Origin: Psychrobacter sp. 4Dc
Lineage (GTDB): Bacteria > Pseudomonadota > Gammaproteobacteria > Pseudomonadales > Moraxellaceae
NCBI RefSeq assembly: GCF_002836715.1
Contig: NZ_PJAT01000050.1
Location: forward strand, 1-64,000
Length of the DNA: 64,000 nt
Direction: 5' to 3'
Shown here piece by piece: positions 1-8,840 of the stretch. How positions within the stretch are numbered: position 1 is the stretch's first letter; each line of letters starts with the position of its first letter. The notes below the pieces were generated by a model, which saw only the letters and a list, made by a program, of their open reading frames with translations, made no database searches and was not told where the DNA came from. The translations under genes and the position numbers were made by a program.

Positions 1-4
1 AATA

Positions 5-1090
5 ATGAAAACTCTTACAGCATCCAATCCACGTAAAATCATTCATATAGATATGGATGCGTTTTATGCCAGTGTAGAACAACGTGACTTCCCAGAATTA
101 CGGGGCAAGCCACTAGTGGTTGGTGGAAATCCAAATGGACGCGGTGTTGTAGCAGCGGCTAGCTATGAAGTACGTCAGTTTGGGGTGCGCTCAGCCATGT
201 CTTGTTATGAGGCTCGCAAACGTTGTCCAGAAGTCATATTTGTCAGACCACGTTTTGAAGTATATCGAGCTGTTAGCAGCGATATTCGAAATATCATGTA
301 CAGCTTAACGCCTCATGTTGAGCCGTTATCGCTAGATGAGGCTTATCTCGATGTCACTGGTCTCACCGTACATAAAGGCTCAGCGACATTGATGGCCAAT
401 TGGTTAAGAGCACAAATATTGCAACATACAGGATTGACTGCTTCTGCTGGCGTGTCCTTCAACAAGATGTTGGCCAAGATTGCTTCTGATATCAATAAGC
501 CTAACGGCACCGCTATTATCACGCCAGAAGACGCCGATGCTTTTATCAGTACACTGCCTATTGAACGATTTCATGGGATAGGTAAAGCAACGGCAAGACG
601 ATTACATGCGATGGGCGTGACTAATGGTGCTGATTTACGCCGTATGTCAGCCGATGTATTGATTAATGAGTTTGGTAAGCGAGGACAGTTTTATCATGAT
701 ATCGCTCATGGTCGGGATGAACGCGCTGTCAAATCTGAGCGCCTGCATAAGTCTGTTGGTTCGGAGACTACTTTTAGAGAAAACCTAAACGATGACACGG
801 CATTACGTGTACAAATCTATGAACAAAACGCGGATGCCTTCGCGCAACTGCACAAAAAAAATCTCGTCGCTCATACTATAACGCTCAAGGTTAAGTATGC
901 TGACTTTACTCAGATTACCCGTACGCACACGCTAACCACCGCTTTTAGTAGTGCTGAATCTGCTCATTACTGGTTAGACAAGTTATTCTTAGATATTCCG
1001 CGCCAGCTCCCTATCCGATTAGTCGGGGTCACTTTTTCGTCATTGACACCTGCAGCCCAACTATTGCCTCAATTAAATTTATTTGAGTAA
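5..1090 (+). CDS. dinB: DNA polymerase IV (Y-family translesion polymerase)
   Basis: Error-prone polymerase that extends past lesions at stalled forks, recruited by the beta sliding clamp. The 361-residue product has the usual length. The N-terminal palm motif HIDMDAFYASVE holds acidic metal ligands D16 and D18, and the second catalytic motif SLDEAYLD has D111 and E112. A helix-hairpin-helix region (FHGIGKATARRL) lies near residue 190, followed by the little-finger domain. The extreme C-terminus QLNLFE fits the clamp-binding motif. The ATG at position 5 is the first possible start in the window. Its upstream promoter, and any LexA box, lies outside the window. Confidence 0.95.
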   Translation: MKTLTASNPRKIIHIDMDAFYASVEQRDFPELRGKPLVVGGNPNGRGVVAAASYEVRQFGVRSAMSCYEARKRCPEVIFVRPRFEVYRAVSSDIRNIMYSLTPHVEPLSLDEAYLDVTGLTVHKGSATLMANWLRAQILQHTGLTASAGVSFNKMLAKIASDINKPNGTAIITPEDADAFISTLPIERFHGIGKATARRLHAMGVTNGADLRRMSADVLINEFGKRGQFYHDIAHGRDERAVKSERLHKSVGSETTFRENLNDDTALRVQIYEQNADAFAQLHKKNLVAHTITLKVKYADFTQITRTHTLTTAFSSAESAHYWLDKLFLDIPRQLPIRLVGVTFSSLTPAAQLLPQLNLFE

Positions 1091-1260
1091 AATAAGTGAA
1101 AGCTAACGTGATTAACATTAGAACAGTTAAATATTTTTGCTTAGGCTATTTAAGCAATTCAAATATATTTTGTGCACGGTGACTACTTAGTAAAGCAACC
1201 TTTTATAGCAGTATTTCTGCTACAATTATGCCAAAATTTCTATCCACTTAAAGACTGATT

Positions 1261-2463
1261 ATGACCAACGCTCACACTGCATCTTCCGATTCTAATGCCC
1301 CACTTACTACCAATAATAACAGTGACGTCTTAGATTATCTAAGCGTGGAAGATTACGACTACGACCTACCAGATCGTTTGATTGCGCGATATCCATTAGC
1401 GCAGCGTTCTGCTTCAAAACTTTTGTACTTGCCTGCTCACATTGATACAAATGCTACGCCTGTAGAAGACTGTTTGTTTTCTGAATTGCCTGAATTGTTA
1501 GACGCTGGAGACCTGATTGTCTTTAATGATACAAAGGTAATGAAGGCACGCCTATTTGGTCAAAAAGACACTGGCGGTAAACTTGAGGTTTTGATTGAGC
1601 GATTGGTTACTGTCTCAGACTTAGATATAGCAACACTGCATTTAGAAAATTCAGATAATGAGTTAGTCAATCAAGAATATATTGCCCTTTGCCATGTTAA
1701 AGCCAGTAAAGCACTGAAACTTGGTCAACGTTTTCAACTGGCTGATGGTCATATGAGTGGCGCGATGATTGGTCGTCAGGACAACTTGTTTATTTTAGCC
1801 TTTGATGCGCCAATATTACCTGATTTAGAACTCTACGGTGAGTTACCTATCCCGCCTTACTTTGAACGTCATGCCGATGACACTGATAATACTCGTTATC
1901 AAACGGTGTTTCATGATCCCGCTAAGCTTGCAAGCGTCGCTGCACCGACAGCAAGTTTGCACTTCGATGACTTGGTGCTCAATAAGCTGGCAGAAAAAGG
2001 TATCAATACTGCTTTTGTAACATTGCATGTTGGCGCTGGTACCTTTGCACCAGTTAAAACAGACAATCTACTCAATCATACTATGCACAGTGAGTATGCA
2101 CATCTGCCACAAGTAACTGCTGAGCTGATTAATCAAACGCATGCAAATGGCAATAAGGTTATTGCTATTGGTACCACGGTGACTCGCGTCCTTGAAACGG
2201 CGTATCAAAAAACGGCTATCAATGGGCAAGCACTCTCTAGCTGGTCAGGCGACACGGACATCTTTATTTATCCAGGATTTAAATTTGGTGTCATTGATCG
2301 ACTGTTAACAAACTTTCATTTACCCAAATCGACGTTGCTAATGTTGGTATCAGCTTTTTCTGGCAAAGCATCGATTGAACATGCCTATCAACATGCTATT
2401 AAAAAAGAATATCGATTCTTTAGTTATGGTGATGCTATGTTACTTGACAAGAAAATAAGCTGA
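1261..2463 (+). CDS. queA: S-adenosylmethionine:tRNA ribosyltransferase-isomerase
   Basis: Transfers and isomerises the ribosyl group of SAM onto 7-aminomethyl-7-deazaguanine in tRNA, giving epoxyqueuosine, a late step of queuosine synthesis. The protein shows family blocks DYDLPDRLIARYP, LIVFNDTKVMKARL, LHVGAGTFAPV and the C-terminal NFHLPKSTLLMLVSAF. At 400 residues it is longer than the usual ~345. About 27 polar N-terminal residues precede the conserved start, and there is an insertion near residues 120-135. No in-frame Met lies closer to the conserved region, so the extension is probably real. No tgt gene lies beside it here. Confidence 0.95.
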   Translation: MTNAHTASSDSNAPLTTNNNSDVLDYLSVEDYDYDLPDRLIARYPLAQRSASKLLYLPAHIDTNATPVEDCLFSELPELLDAGDLIVFNDTKVMKARLFGQKDTGGKLEVLIERLVTVSDLDIATLHLENSDNELVNQEYIALCHVKASKALKLGQRFQLADGHMSGAMIGRQDNLFILAFDAPILPDLELYGELPIPPYFERHADDTDNTRYQTVFHDPAKLASVAAPTASLHFDDLVLNKLAEKGINTAFVTLHVGAGTFAPVKTDNLLNHTMHSEYAHLPQVTAELINQTHANGNKVIAIGTTVTRVLETAYQKTAINGQALSSWSGDTDIFIYPGFKFGVIDRLLTNFHLPKSTLLMLVSAFSGKASIEHAYQHAIKKEYRFFSYGDAMLLDKKIS

Positions 2464-2573
2464 ACATTAAATAAACATTTATGCATTGGACGCAACAGTT
2501 GTGAAATAAACTGGTAAACTAAACCGTACTTTGTTATAACAGCAAAGATAACTTATTTTGTAAAGGACTGCTC

Positions 2574-4331
2574 ATGTCTTGTCATTTATCTCGTCGCTTG
2601 ACTCCTGTACATCGCGCGGTATCGATGGCATTACTTTATTCTGTAGGTTTGGCCGCTATTATTCCAAGCGCGCAAGCGGCAACTATAGGTAAGACAGTGG
2701 TTAGCTCAGCTCAGCATGAACCGTTGAGCGCAAGTATCGTGGTCACCGACATACGAGCGGCTGATTTTTCAGCGAGCTTGGCCAATCCAGTTATCTATCA
2801 GCAGATGGGATTAACGCCGACCGATTCAATGCAAGTGCGCTTTCAAGCAACTTCAGCGACCAGTGGTCAGGTATTAATCAGCACATCGCAGCCTGTGTCC
2901 AAGCCCTTTGCTGATTTGGTGTTATCGATCAATGATAATGGGCAGCAAAATGTAGTACCAAAAACATTATTAATGCCGTTAAACGATAGTCTACCGATTA
3001 ATAATGCTTCCAAGAACAGTATAAAAGGCACTCAGAAACTCAATTTACCAAGTGTTTCTGCAAGCACTGCAAAACCGTTAACCGTAAGAAAAGGTGCGCC
3101 GCCGCCCCTAATATCAGTATCTAACGCTGCTGCAAATAAACCAGCTCTAGCAAACATAGCATCAGTTGATTCTTTCATTTCCAGATCAGTGTCTAAGATA
3201 CAAGCTCCAACAGTGACAGCTACTTCGCAGGCTAGCAACCTTACTTACTCGCCTAGTCGACTTGATAATGGGCGTTTAAATAGCGACTCTAATATAAAAA
3301 ATACTAGCAGTAATGCAAAGAAGACTTATAACGGCCTTAGTTCAGCGAACCGTTTAGATAGCAGTTTCTTAAATGTAAATAACAATACTGAAACTACGAA
3401 AGTTAGTGCCAATAATAGCGCTAAGGCAAGTATTAAAAACACTCCAATTTTAGATAAAGTATTGATTGATAAACCACTCGACACTCTAAATATTCAAGTC
3501 ACACGGCAGATACAGCCGAGTCGTAAACATACAGACGCTGACGCATCACCGGTACCTACTCCAACTACTAGCATCTTAGCAAGCAATACTGAGAAAAATG
3601 CTACTAGCGTCTTAGCAGCTTCTATTGACAATACAACTTCGAAAACCGCTAATAGCGCTATTAATAATACGTCTTCAAATGACATAGCAATAGATAGCTC
3701 GACAATCAATCAATACCAAGTACAACGTAACGATAGCCTATGGATTATTGCTCAACAGATTGCGCAAGAAAATAATCTAGATACTTCCATTGTGATGAAG
3801 CAAATTCAGTCACAAAACCCTGATGCCTTTATCAATAAAGACGCAGATCAATTAAAAGCAGATGCTAAGCTTATTTTGCCTAGTTACGATGTTATACCAT
3901 CACAGAAAAACTTAGAAGCGGCTATCGATACACAAAGACAATATATTCGTAGAGCAAATACAGCGGCGATGCAAAAAGCAGCTCAGAGACCTTTTAAAAA
4001 ACCTTCTATAAGTACGCAAGCGGTCAAACGCCCTGAGAAAGCCACGACAACTAAAACACAGACCTTATCAAAAGCACAATTTTCTGTGCTTGCGCCTGGG
4101 CGAGATGGCAATGCAGATGGCACTCAAGCAAAAGCGGCATCAAACACAGGGAATGGTTTGAGTACAGATATATTAGAGACACTCAAAGCATCGCGGCAGC
4201 AGGCAGCATCACAGGCTCAACGATTATCAAGTACAAGTAGCACTCTTAGTAGCTATACTAAAAAAATTCAATTACAAAACCAAAAATTGGCTGAGCTGCA
4301 GGCTCGTCTCGAAAAATTACGCAATCAATAA
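2574..4331 (+). CDS. fimV: FimV-like protein, N-terminal half (signal peptide, FimV N-domain, LysM, coiled coil)
   Basis: FimV is an inner-membrane, peptidoglycan-binding scaffold for type IV pili and twitching in Pseudomonas. This 585-residue protein has a signal peptide (cleavage after about AQA, residue 35), a FimV N-terminal domain (ATIGKTVVSSAQHEPLSASI), a long Ser/Thr/Asn-rich low-complexity linker (residues ~150-375), a LysM-like peptidoglycan-binding module (residues ~381-438) and a C-terminal coiled coil (QNQKLAELQARLEKLRNQ). It ends where Pseudomonas FimV would enter its membrane helix. That helix and the cytoplasmic half lie in the next gene, in the same frame but after three in-frame stops, so FimV is split into two proteins. 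The start at 2574 has an AAAGGA-type ribosome site. Confidence 0.85.
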   Translation: MSCHLSRRLTPVHRAVSMALLYSVGLAAIIPSAQAATIGKTVVSSAQHEPLSASIVVTDIRAADFSASLANPVIYQQMGLTPTDSMQVRFQATSATSGQVLISTSQPVSKPFADLVLSINDNGQQNVVPKTLLMPLNDSLPINNASKNSIKGTQKLNLPSVSASTAKPLTVRKGAPPPLISVSNAAANKPALANIASVDSFISRSVSKIQAPTVTATSQASNLTYSPSRLDNGRLNSDSNIKNTSSNAKKTYNGLSSANRLDSSFLNVNNNTETTKVSANNSAKASIKNTPILDKVLIDKPLDTLNIQVTRQIQPSRKHTDADASPVPTPTTSILASNTEKNATSVLAASIDNTTSKTANSAINNTSSNDIAIDSSTINQYQVQRNDSLWIIAQQIAQENNLDTSIVMKQIQSQNPDAFINKDADQLKADAKLILPSYDVIPSQKNLEAAIDTQRQYIRRANTAAMQKAAQRPFKKPSISTQAVKRPEKATTTKTQTLSKAQFSVLAPGRDGNADGTQAKAASNTGNGLSTDILETLKASRQQAASQAQRLSSTSSTLSSYTKKIQLQNQKLAELQARLEKLRNQ

Positions 4332-4382
4332 TTGCCTAACTGATTCATACATTAGATTGTGATCACAGGCGTAGGAATAACT

Positions 4383-6044
4383 ATGGACAATATGCTATAT
4401 ATCATCGCCGGATTGGCGCTTATTCTGTTAGTGGCTGCTTTATTCTTGCGCAAAAATAAGGCGCAGAAATCGTCATCACCTTCGCCTATTAATGCAAGAA
4501 AAGATACGCCTACTCCATCACCAAAAGTAGACTATGATACTCCTACCCACACTAATGTCAGCAATAGCCATAAATTTGACCATATCACTATTGCTCAGCG
4601 TTTTATGGATCAGCAGCGCTATGACAAGGCGATCGAAACCATTAAACGTGGTCTAAGTGAAAAACCTCATAACAGTGCATTGTCTCTTAAACTACTCAGC
4701 ATATACGCGACGATAAATCAGCCAGAAGATTTTAATAATATTTATGAGTCTATAAGAAATCATAACGACAGTCAGACTATCGCTCAAGCAGACGAGATAA
4801 GAAATCTATCGTTTGATGAATTAGAACCTGCCGCTGCGCAAACACTGGCAACGGACAATGCCAAAGATGATTTTGACGCTATCGACTTCGATTTGCCTAT
4901 TAGTCAGAATGATAGTACTAATACAGTAGATCACCAGTCAATTGAAGAAAGTAATAACGATACTGCAATAAATGAACCTATCGACAGCTTAGAGTTATCA
5001 GACAAAGTCGATAATGTTAGTTCTATTACCGAAAATCCGAATGATAGCTTTGATCTGACTCTCAGCGATTTAGAGAACGATTTCGCTGCGCCTAATATGA
5101 CAAGTGAAACGCCTGTCATACCGTTAGACAATGTAGATAACGACGTTTTAGAGAGCTCTGCTAACGATAATGTTAGTAATAACGAAGATAACGATCTTAG
5201 TGACTTTGAGTTTGACTTTGATTCATTTGATGATACTTCGAATGAATCATCTATAGACACTAACCTCTCACATGATGACAATGAGAAAGCAGTACTAGAA
5301 GAAGACTTTATATTAGACTTCGATGATTTAGCAGCCGATGCAGACAAAGACGACGTCGTCACTAATGACATATCTACGAATTCAGAACCACACTCTATTG
5401 ATACTATCCAAAACGGTGAAGATGACTTTGCTTTATCTTTGGGCAGTCTAGATACATTAGATGATATCAATACTGTCTCCAATGACGACCTATCTACGAC
5501 TGAAAACGACAGTAGTTTCGACAATTTCATTCTGGAAAATACTGATTTTGGAAACAGTACTTCTGAGAGCACGACCTTTGAAGAAGACAACTTTGCAAAT
5601 ATTAATCTCGAGGAACCATTACTCAATGATGATATCGAGGTTAATGATTTTAGCGATGTTGAAGAATCGAATATCGCACCTGCTGCACCATTGAGATTTG
5701 ATGACAATACACTGATAGACGATGATTTTAATATTGACGATGCTGATTCTCTATTTGACGCTCCATCGGCCACTACCCCAGTCTCTACAGCTGCGCCAGT
5801 TGAGAGTGACACTTCTATCACGCCTCAAGAGGCTGAATCAGCAGAAGATTTTTCATCACGTTTCGCAGCAGATTTTGATTTCGTAAAGTCATTAGACAGT
5901 AATCAAGTGACGTTAGACTTGGCAGATCAATATTTACAGTTGGGTGAATATGACAGTGCAAAGCGTCTACTCAATGAGGTGATAGCTCAAGGTAATAGTG
6001 AACAGAAACAGCAAGCACAGCTATTACTCGAACGTACTGCGTAG
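4383..6044 (+). CDS. FimV-like protein, C-terminal half (TM anchor, TPR, FimV C-domain)
   Basis: Membrane-anchored, strongly acidic protein of 553 residues. It begins with one transmembrane helix (residues ~4-20, LYIIAGLALILLVAALFLR), then a basic stretch, a TPR-like region (QQRYDKAIETIKRGLSEKP) and about 330 Asp/Asn/Ser-rich residues. It ends with a FimV C-terminal type motif (LADQYLQLGEYDSAKRLLNEVIAQGN). An in-frame GTG lies at 4359, but the ATG at 4383 has a GTAGGAA ribosome site 7 bases upstream and begins directly at the helix. It follows the LysM half by 51 bases and is probably co-transcribed with it. Together the two supply every part of classical FimV. Terminator at 6063. Confidence 0.82.
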   Translation: MDNMLYIIAGLALILLVAALFLRKNKAQKSSSPSPINARKDTPTPSPKVDYDTPTHTNVSNSHKFDHITIAQRFMDQQRYDKAIETIKRGLSEKPHNSALSLKLLSIYATINQPEDFNNIYESIRNHNDSQTIAQADEIRNLSFDELEPAAAQTLATDNAKDDFDAIDFDLPISQNDSTNTVDHQSIEESNNDTAINEPIDSLELSDKVDNVSSITENPNDSFDLTLSDLENDFAAPNMTSETPVIPLDNVDNDVLESSANDNVSNNEDNDLSDFEFDFDSFDDTSNESSIDTNLSHDDNEKAVLEEDFILDFDDLAADADKDDVVTNDISTNSEPHSIDTIQNGEDDFALSLGSLDTLDDINTVSNDDLSTTENDSSFDNFILENTDFGNSTSESTTFEEDNFANINLEEPLLNDDIEVNDFSDVEESNIAPAAPLRFDDNTLIDDDFNIDDADSLFDAPSATTPVSTAAPVESDTSITPQEAESAEDFSSRFAADFDFVKSLDSNQVTLDLADQYLQLGEYDSAKRLLNEVIAQGNSEQKQQAQLLLERTA

Positions 6045-6062
6045 TTAATAGTCTAGTCTCTT

Positions 6063-6108
6063 ATCAGCAAGTACTTCCTAATCACGGGATGCTTGCTGAT
6101 TTTTTTTG
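6063..6108 (+). terminator. Rho-independent terminator of the fimV pair
   Basis: A perfect 9-bp stem (ATCAGCAAG/CTTGCTGAT) is followed by eight T. It lies 19 bases after the second fimV gene. It covers a possible TTG start at 6106 for the next gene, which argues for that gene's later start. Confidence 0.85.
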
Positions 6109-6207
6109 CATTTAACTCTAATACTATCTATTATTGAACCCTTTAGCCATCGTTGCTCAATTCTCCAGCACCTCTTTTCTTCCATACTTGTTTACTGTGT
6201 TGATACT

Positions 6208-7308
6208 ATGCCATCTTCTGTTATGCTCAAAAATCTATCCGATCCTATTCAACTGATTTATGCTGGTGGTACCTTTGGTAGCTATGGCAGACCTTTAGCG
6301 CCATTATCAGCAGAAGTGTTTTTGCCTACTCTACAAAAGCTTTTGTCTGCACAAGACAGTACGAACAATTTACCGACAGTCTCATGGTTAGAAAACACCC
6401 TGATCAAAGACAGCAGCCAGCTTACTCCTAGCGATTTTACGCATTTCTATCAACTACTACTGAATGCTTATGCCAAAGGTGATAGACGGTTTGTACTCAT
6501 CACTGGCACGGATACGTTGAGTTACTTAGGCGCATTTTTAGCAGAAGCGTTTGCAGGTAGTGATATCTGTATTATTTTGACCGCAAGTATGCGTCCATTA
6601 TTAGACAGTGAGATATTGCATTCCTATAACATCGATGAACATAGCGATGCTTGGGGCAATCTCAACGACTCATTAAAACTAGCAGCTGCTGGTGAATCAG
6701 GCGTGAAGGTCAGTTTTGGCGGGGAAGCATGGCCTGCTCAAACGGTACAAAAAATTCACAGTCATGATCTGATGGCATTTACTGGTCATTCCCGCGCCGC
6801 TTACCCAGCCAATAGCTATATAAAAAATCTACCTGATACTCGTAGACAACATTGGCTTGATGACCAACAAGACTTGCTGTCCAGTATTAAAACACGTGCT
6901 GAAAACGCAAGTGTTCATGCGCTATATTGCCTACCTAACGATGTTTCGATAATAAACAACCAGCTACAAGCTTTATTGTCGCAGCCACCATGTGGCATTA
7001 TTCTATTGGGATTTGGCGCCGGTAACATCCCTTATTCAGCTGCACTAGCAGAGACACTGTCCCTTGCTCATGAGCGTGGACATCTGGTGATATCAGCCAG
7101 TCAATGTCCGTTTGGCGGCGTCAGCGATAGCTATGCGGCGGGCAGTTGGCAGTACGAGCATCATGTCATTGCTGGTGGACGTTTGACTATACCTGCTATT
7201 TATGCTCGATTACTATGGTTGCTACTTCGCTATGATAGTCCTGTAAGGCGCAGGCAGCGTTGGTTGAATAATATCAATCAAACTGGCACTAGCATCAAAA
7301 AGCGCTAA
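6208..7308 (+). CDS. Asparaginase family protein (L-asparagine amidohydrolase)
   Basis: Predicted to hydrolyse L-asparagine to aspartate and ammonia. The product is about 366 residues. It has the first catalytic motif as AGGTFGSYG (nucleophile Thr about residue 22), the second as TGTDTLSYLGAFLAEA near residue 97, then TASMRPL, and the C-terminal SQCPFGGVSDSYAAG block. There is no signal peptide from this start, so it is probably cytoplasmic (type I-like). The reading frame is open back to a TTG at 6106, but that codon sits in the preceding terminator. ATG 6208 or ATG 6223 is more likely. The assignment to the asparaginase/glutaminase fold is firm, but substrate preference is not proven. Confidence 0.85.
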   Translation: MPSSVMLKNLSDPIQLIYAGGTFGSYGRPLAPLSAEVFLPTLQKLLSAQDSTNNLPTVSWLENTLIKDSSQLTPSDFTHFYQLLLNAYAKGDRRFVLITGTDTLSYLGAFLAEAFAGSDICIILTASMRPLLDSEILHSYNIDEHSDAWGNLNDSLKLAAAGESGVKVSFGGEAWPAQTVQKIHSHDLMAFTGHSRAAYPANSYIKNLPDTRRQHWLDDQQDLLSSIKTRAENASVHALYCLPNDVSIINNQLQALLSQPPCGIILLGFGAGNIPYSAALAETLSLAHERGHLVISASQCPFGGVSDSYAAGSWQYEHHVIAGGRLTIPAIYARLLWLLLRYDSPVRRRQRWLNNINQTGTSIKKR

Positions 7309-7351
7309 GCGACTTTTAATTAATTCCCATTTTATAAGTTTAGAAACCATA

Positions 7352-8185
7352 ATGTCTGAGACTGAAATTATTGAAACTGAACCAACCTACACTTTAGCGA
7401 TTGCCATTGAGTTCTTAGGAACTCGTTATCATGGCTGGCAACGGCAACGAGAGGTTTTGGGCGTGCAAGAAGCCTTAGAGACAGCTATCGGCAAAGTTGC
7501 CAATGAGCCTGTAGAAGTCATCGCAGCTGGGCGTACTGATGCCAGCGTCCATGCTAGCAATATGATTGCCCATTTTACAACTCATGCGTATCGCCCAACT
7601 CATAACTGGTTACGCGGTGTAAATAGCCTGCTTCCCGATGATATTGCTCTACGCTGGATACAACCCATGCCAGCTGATTTTCATGCGCGTTTTGGTGCTA
7701 TTGCTCGTCGCTATCGTTATATTACGCTCAACCAAACACAGCGCCCCGCCATACTAAATCATCAAGTAACTCATATCTATGAGCCGCTTGATTTGAAAGC
7801 CATGCAGCAAGCAGCAGCTGATATCGTCGGTACACACGATTTTAGCAGTTACCGTGCTGCAGCCTGTCAATCCAATCAACCAGTGCGTACGATTAGCCAT
7901 GCCAACCTTTTTGCTCATGGTCAATTTATCGTTTTCGATATACAAGCAGATGGGTTTTTACATCATATGGTTCGCAATTTGATGGGCACATTGTATGCCA
8001 TTGGTAGACATGAGCTAGAGCCAGCAGATTTTTTGAAGATTTTGCATAAGAAAGATAGAACGATTGCACCGCCAACCGCTTCAGGTGATGGATTGTATTT
8101 TATCAATGCTTATTATCCTGAACGTTTTCAAAGCTTATTGCCAAATGCACCGTTAACGCCTGTCTGGTTAAATTTGCCTGATTAA
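7352..8185 (+). CDS. truA: tRNA pseudouridine(38-40) synthase
   Basis: Converts uridines 38-40 of the tRNA anticodon arm to pseudouridine. The 277-residue product shows EFLGTRYHGWQRQ near the N-terminus, the catalytic GRTDASVHA motif (nucleophile D63), RYRYITLN, and the C-terminal block ADGFLHHMVRNLMGTLYAIG. The length is close to family norms. It follows the asparaginase gene by 43 bases and could be read with it. Confidence 0.96.
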   Translation: MSETEIIETEPTYTLAIAIEFLGTRYHGWQRQREVLGVQEALETAIGKVANEPVEVIAAGRTDASVHASNMIAHFTTHAYRPTHNWLRGVNSLLPDDIALRWIQPMPADFHARFGAIARRYRYITLNQTQRPAILNHQVTHIYEPLDLKAMQQAAADIVGTHDFSSYRAAACQSNQPVRTISHANLFAHGQFIVFDIQADGFLHHMVRNLMGTLYAIGRHELEPADFLKILHKKDRTIAPPTASGDGLYFINAYYPERFQSLLPNAPLTPVWLNLPD

Positions 8186-8243
8186 GCGTTATAGTTTGGC
8201 ATACATATCACTTACATGCTGTCAAGTCAAAAGCAGGTTCGTA

Positions 8244-8272
8244 TTGCTTTAATCCACTAACTTACGTATAAT
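8244..8272 (+). promoter_or_regulatory. Sigma-70 type promoter of infA
   Basis: TTGCTT and a perfect TATAAT are separated by 17 bases, and the -10 box lies 33 bases before the infA ATG. This fits a short leader for a highly expressed gene. Found by eye, not by a scoring matrix. Confidence 0.6.
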
Positions 8273-8305
8273 ATGGGCTTATTTTTTAATTGATTGATAC
8301 AAATT

Positions 8306-8527
8306 ATGGCAAAAGACGATATTATTGAATTTGAAGGCGAAGTCATTGATACCCTTCCTAATACTTTGTTCAAAGTTCGTTTAGAAAACGGGCACGAAAT
8401 CATCGCGCATATCTCTGGTAAGATGCGTAAGCATTATATTCGTATCTTGACAGGTGATAAGGTTAAAGTTGAAATGACACCTTATGACCTATCTAAAGGC
8501 CGTATTACCTACCGTGGTAAAAACTAA
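8306..8527 (+). CDS. infA: Translation initiation factor IF-1
   Basis: Small OB-fold factor that binds the 30S A site during initiation. The 73-residue product has the canonical [19 protein letters not shown] start and [17 protein letters not shown] end. The frame is open 12 bases further upstream, but the ATG at 8306 gives the family's universal N-terminus. It stands alone with its own promoter and ends into a terminator shared with the convergent transpeptidase gene. Confidence 0.97.
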   Translation: MAKDDIIEFEGEVIDTLPNTLFKVRLENGHEIIAHISGKMRKHYIRILTGDKVKVEMTPYDLSKGRITYRGKN

Positions 8528-8723
8528 ATACTGACTGACCAATATGGTTATGAAAGTATTAGCATTGGTAAGATACAGTCAATAGCCGAATAGCTACGTT
8601 ATCGCTGATAGCTGATATGACGCTTGGGTAGTGTAACTGATAATAATAATGAAAATGCTAATCTGCTCATTATTGCCTATCAATATTTTAGTTATTTAGT
8701 AATTGACTGTTTCTACTTACCAT

Positions 8724-8756
8724 AAAAAATACCGCTAGATTTTAGCGGTATTTTTT
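8724..8756. terminator. Bidirectional terminator between infA and the L,D-transpeptidase gene
   Basis: An 8-bp stem (TACCGCTA/TAGCGGTA) is extended by A6/T6 on the two sides, so it can terminate transcripts from both strands. It lies 197 bases after infA and 58 bases past the transpeptidase stop. Confidence 0.85.
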
Positions 8757-8788
8757 CGTCTATTTTTTATGACTTAGTACTATCGCAT

Positions 8789-8840
8789 TTAACTAAATTC
8801 AACAGTTGCGCCGTTAACTAAATTCAACAGTTGCGCCGTT
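8789..8840. repeat. 25-bp perfect tandem duplication at the 3' end of the transpeptidase gene
   Basis: Two head-to-tail identical 25-base units, 8791-8815 and 8816-8840, with period 25 holding from 8789. The inner copy encodes the last residues NGATVEFS and supplies part of the stop codon. The outer copy lies just downstream in non-coding DNA. The duplication leaves the protein end intact. Confidence 0.95.

Noticed and set aside
4931-5821. 296-codon open frame on the minus strand, Ser-rich
   Set aside because: It is the mirror of the Asp/Asn-rich part of the FimV C-terminal protein. GAT/GAC/AAT-rich codons read as Ser-rich in antisense. No ribosome site and no family.
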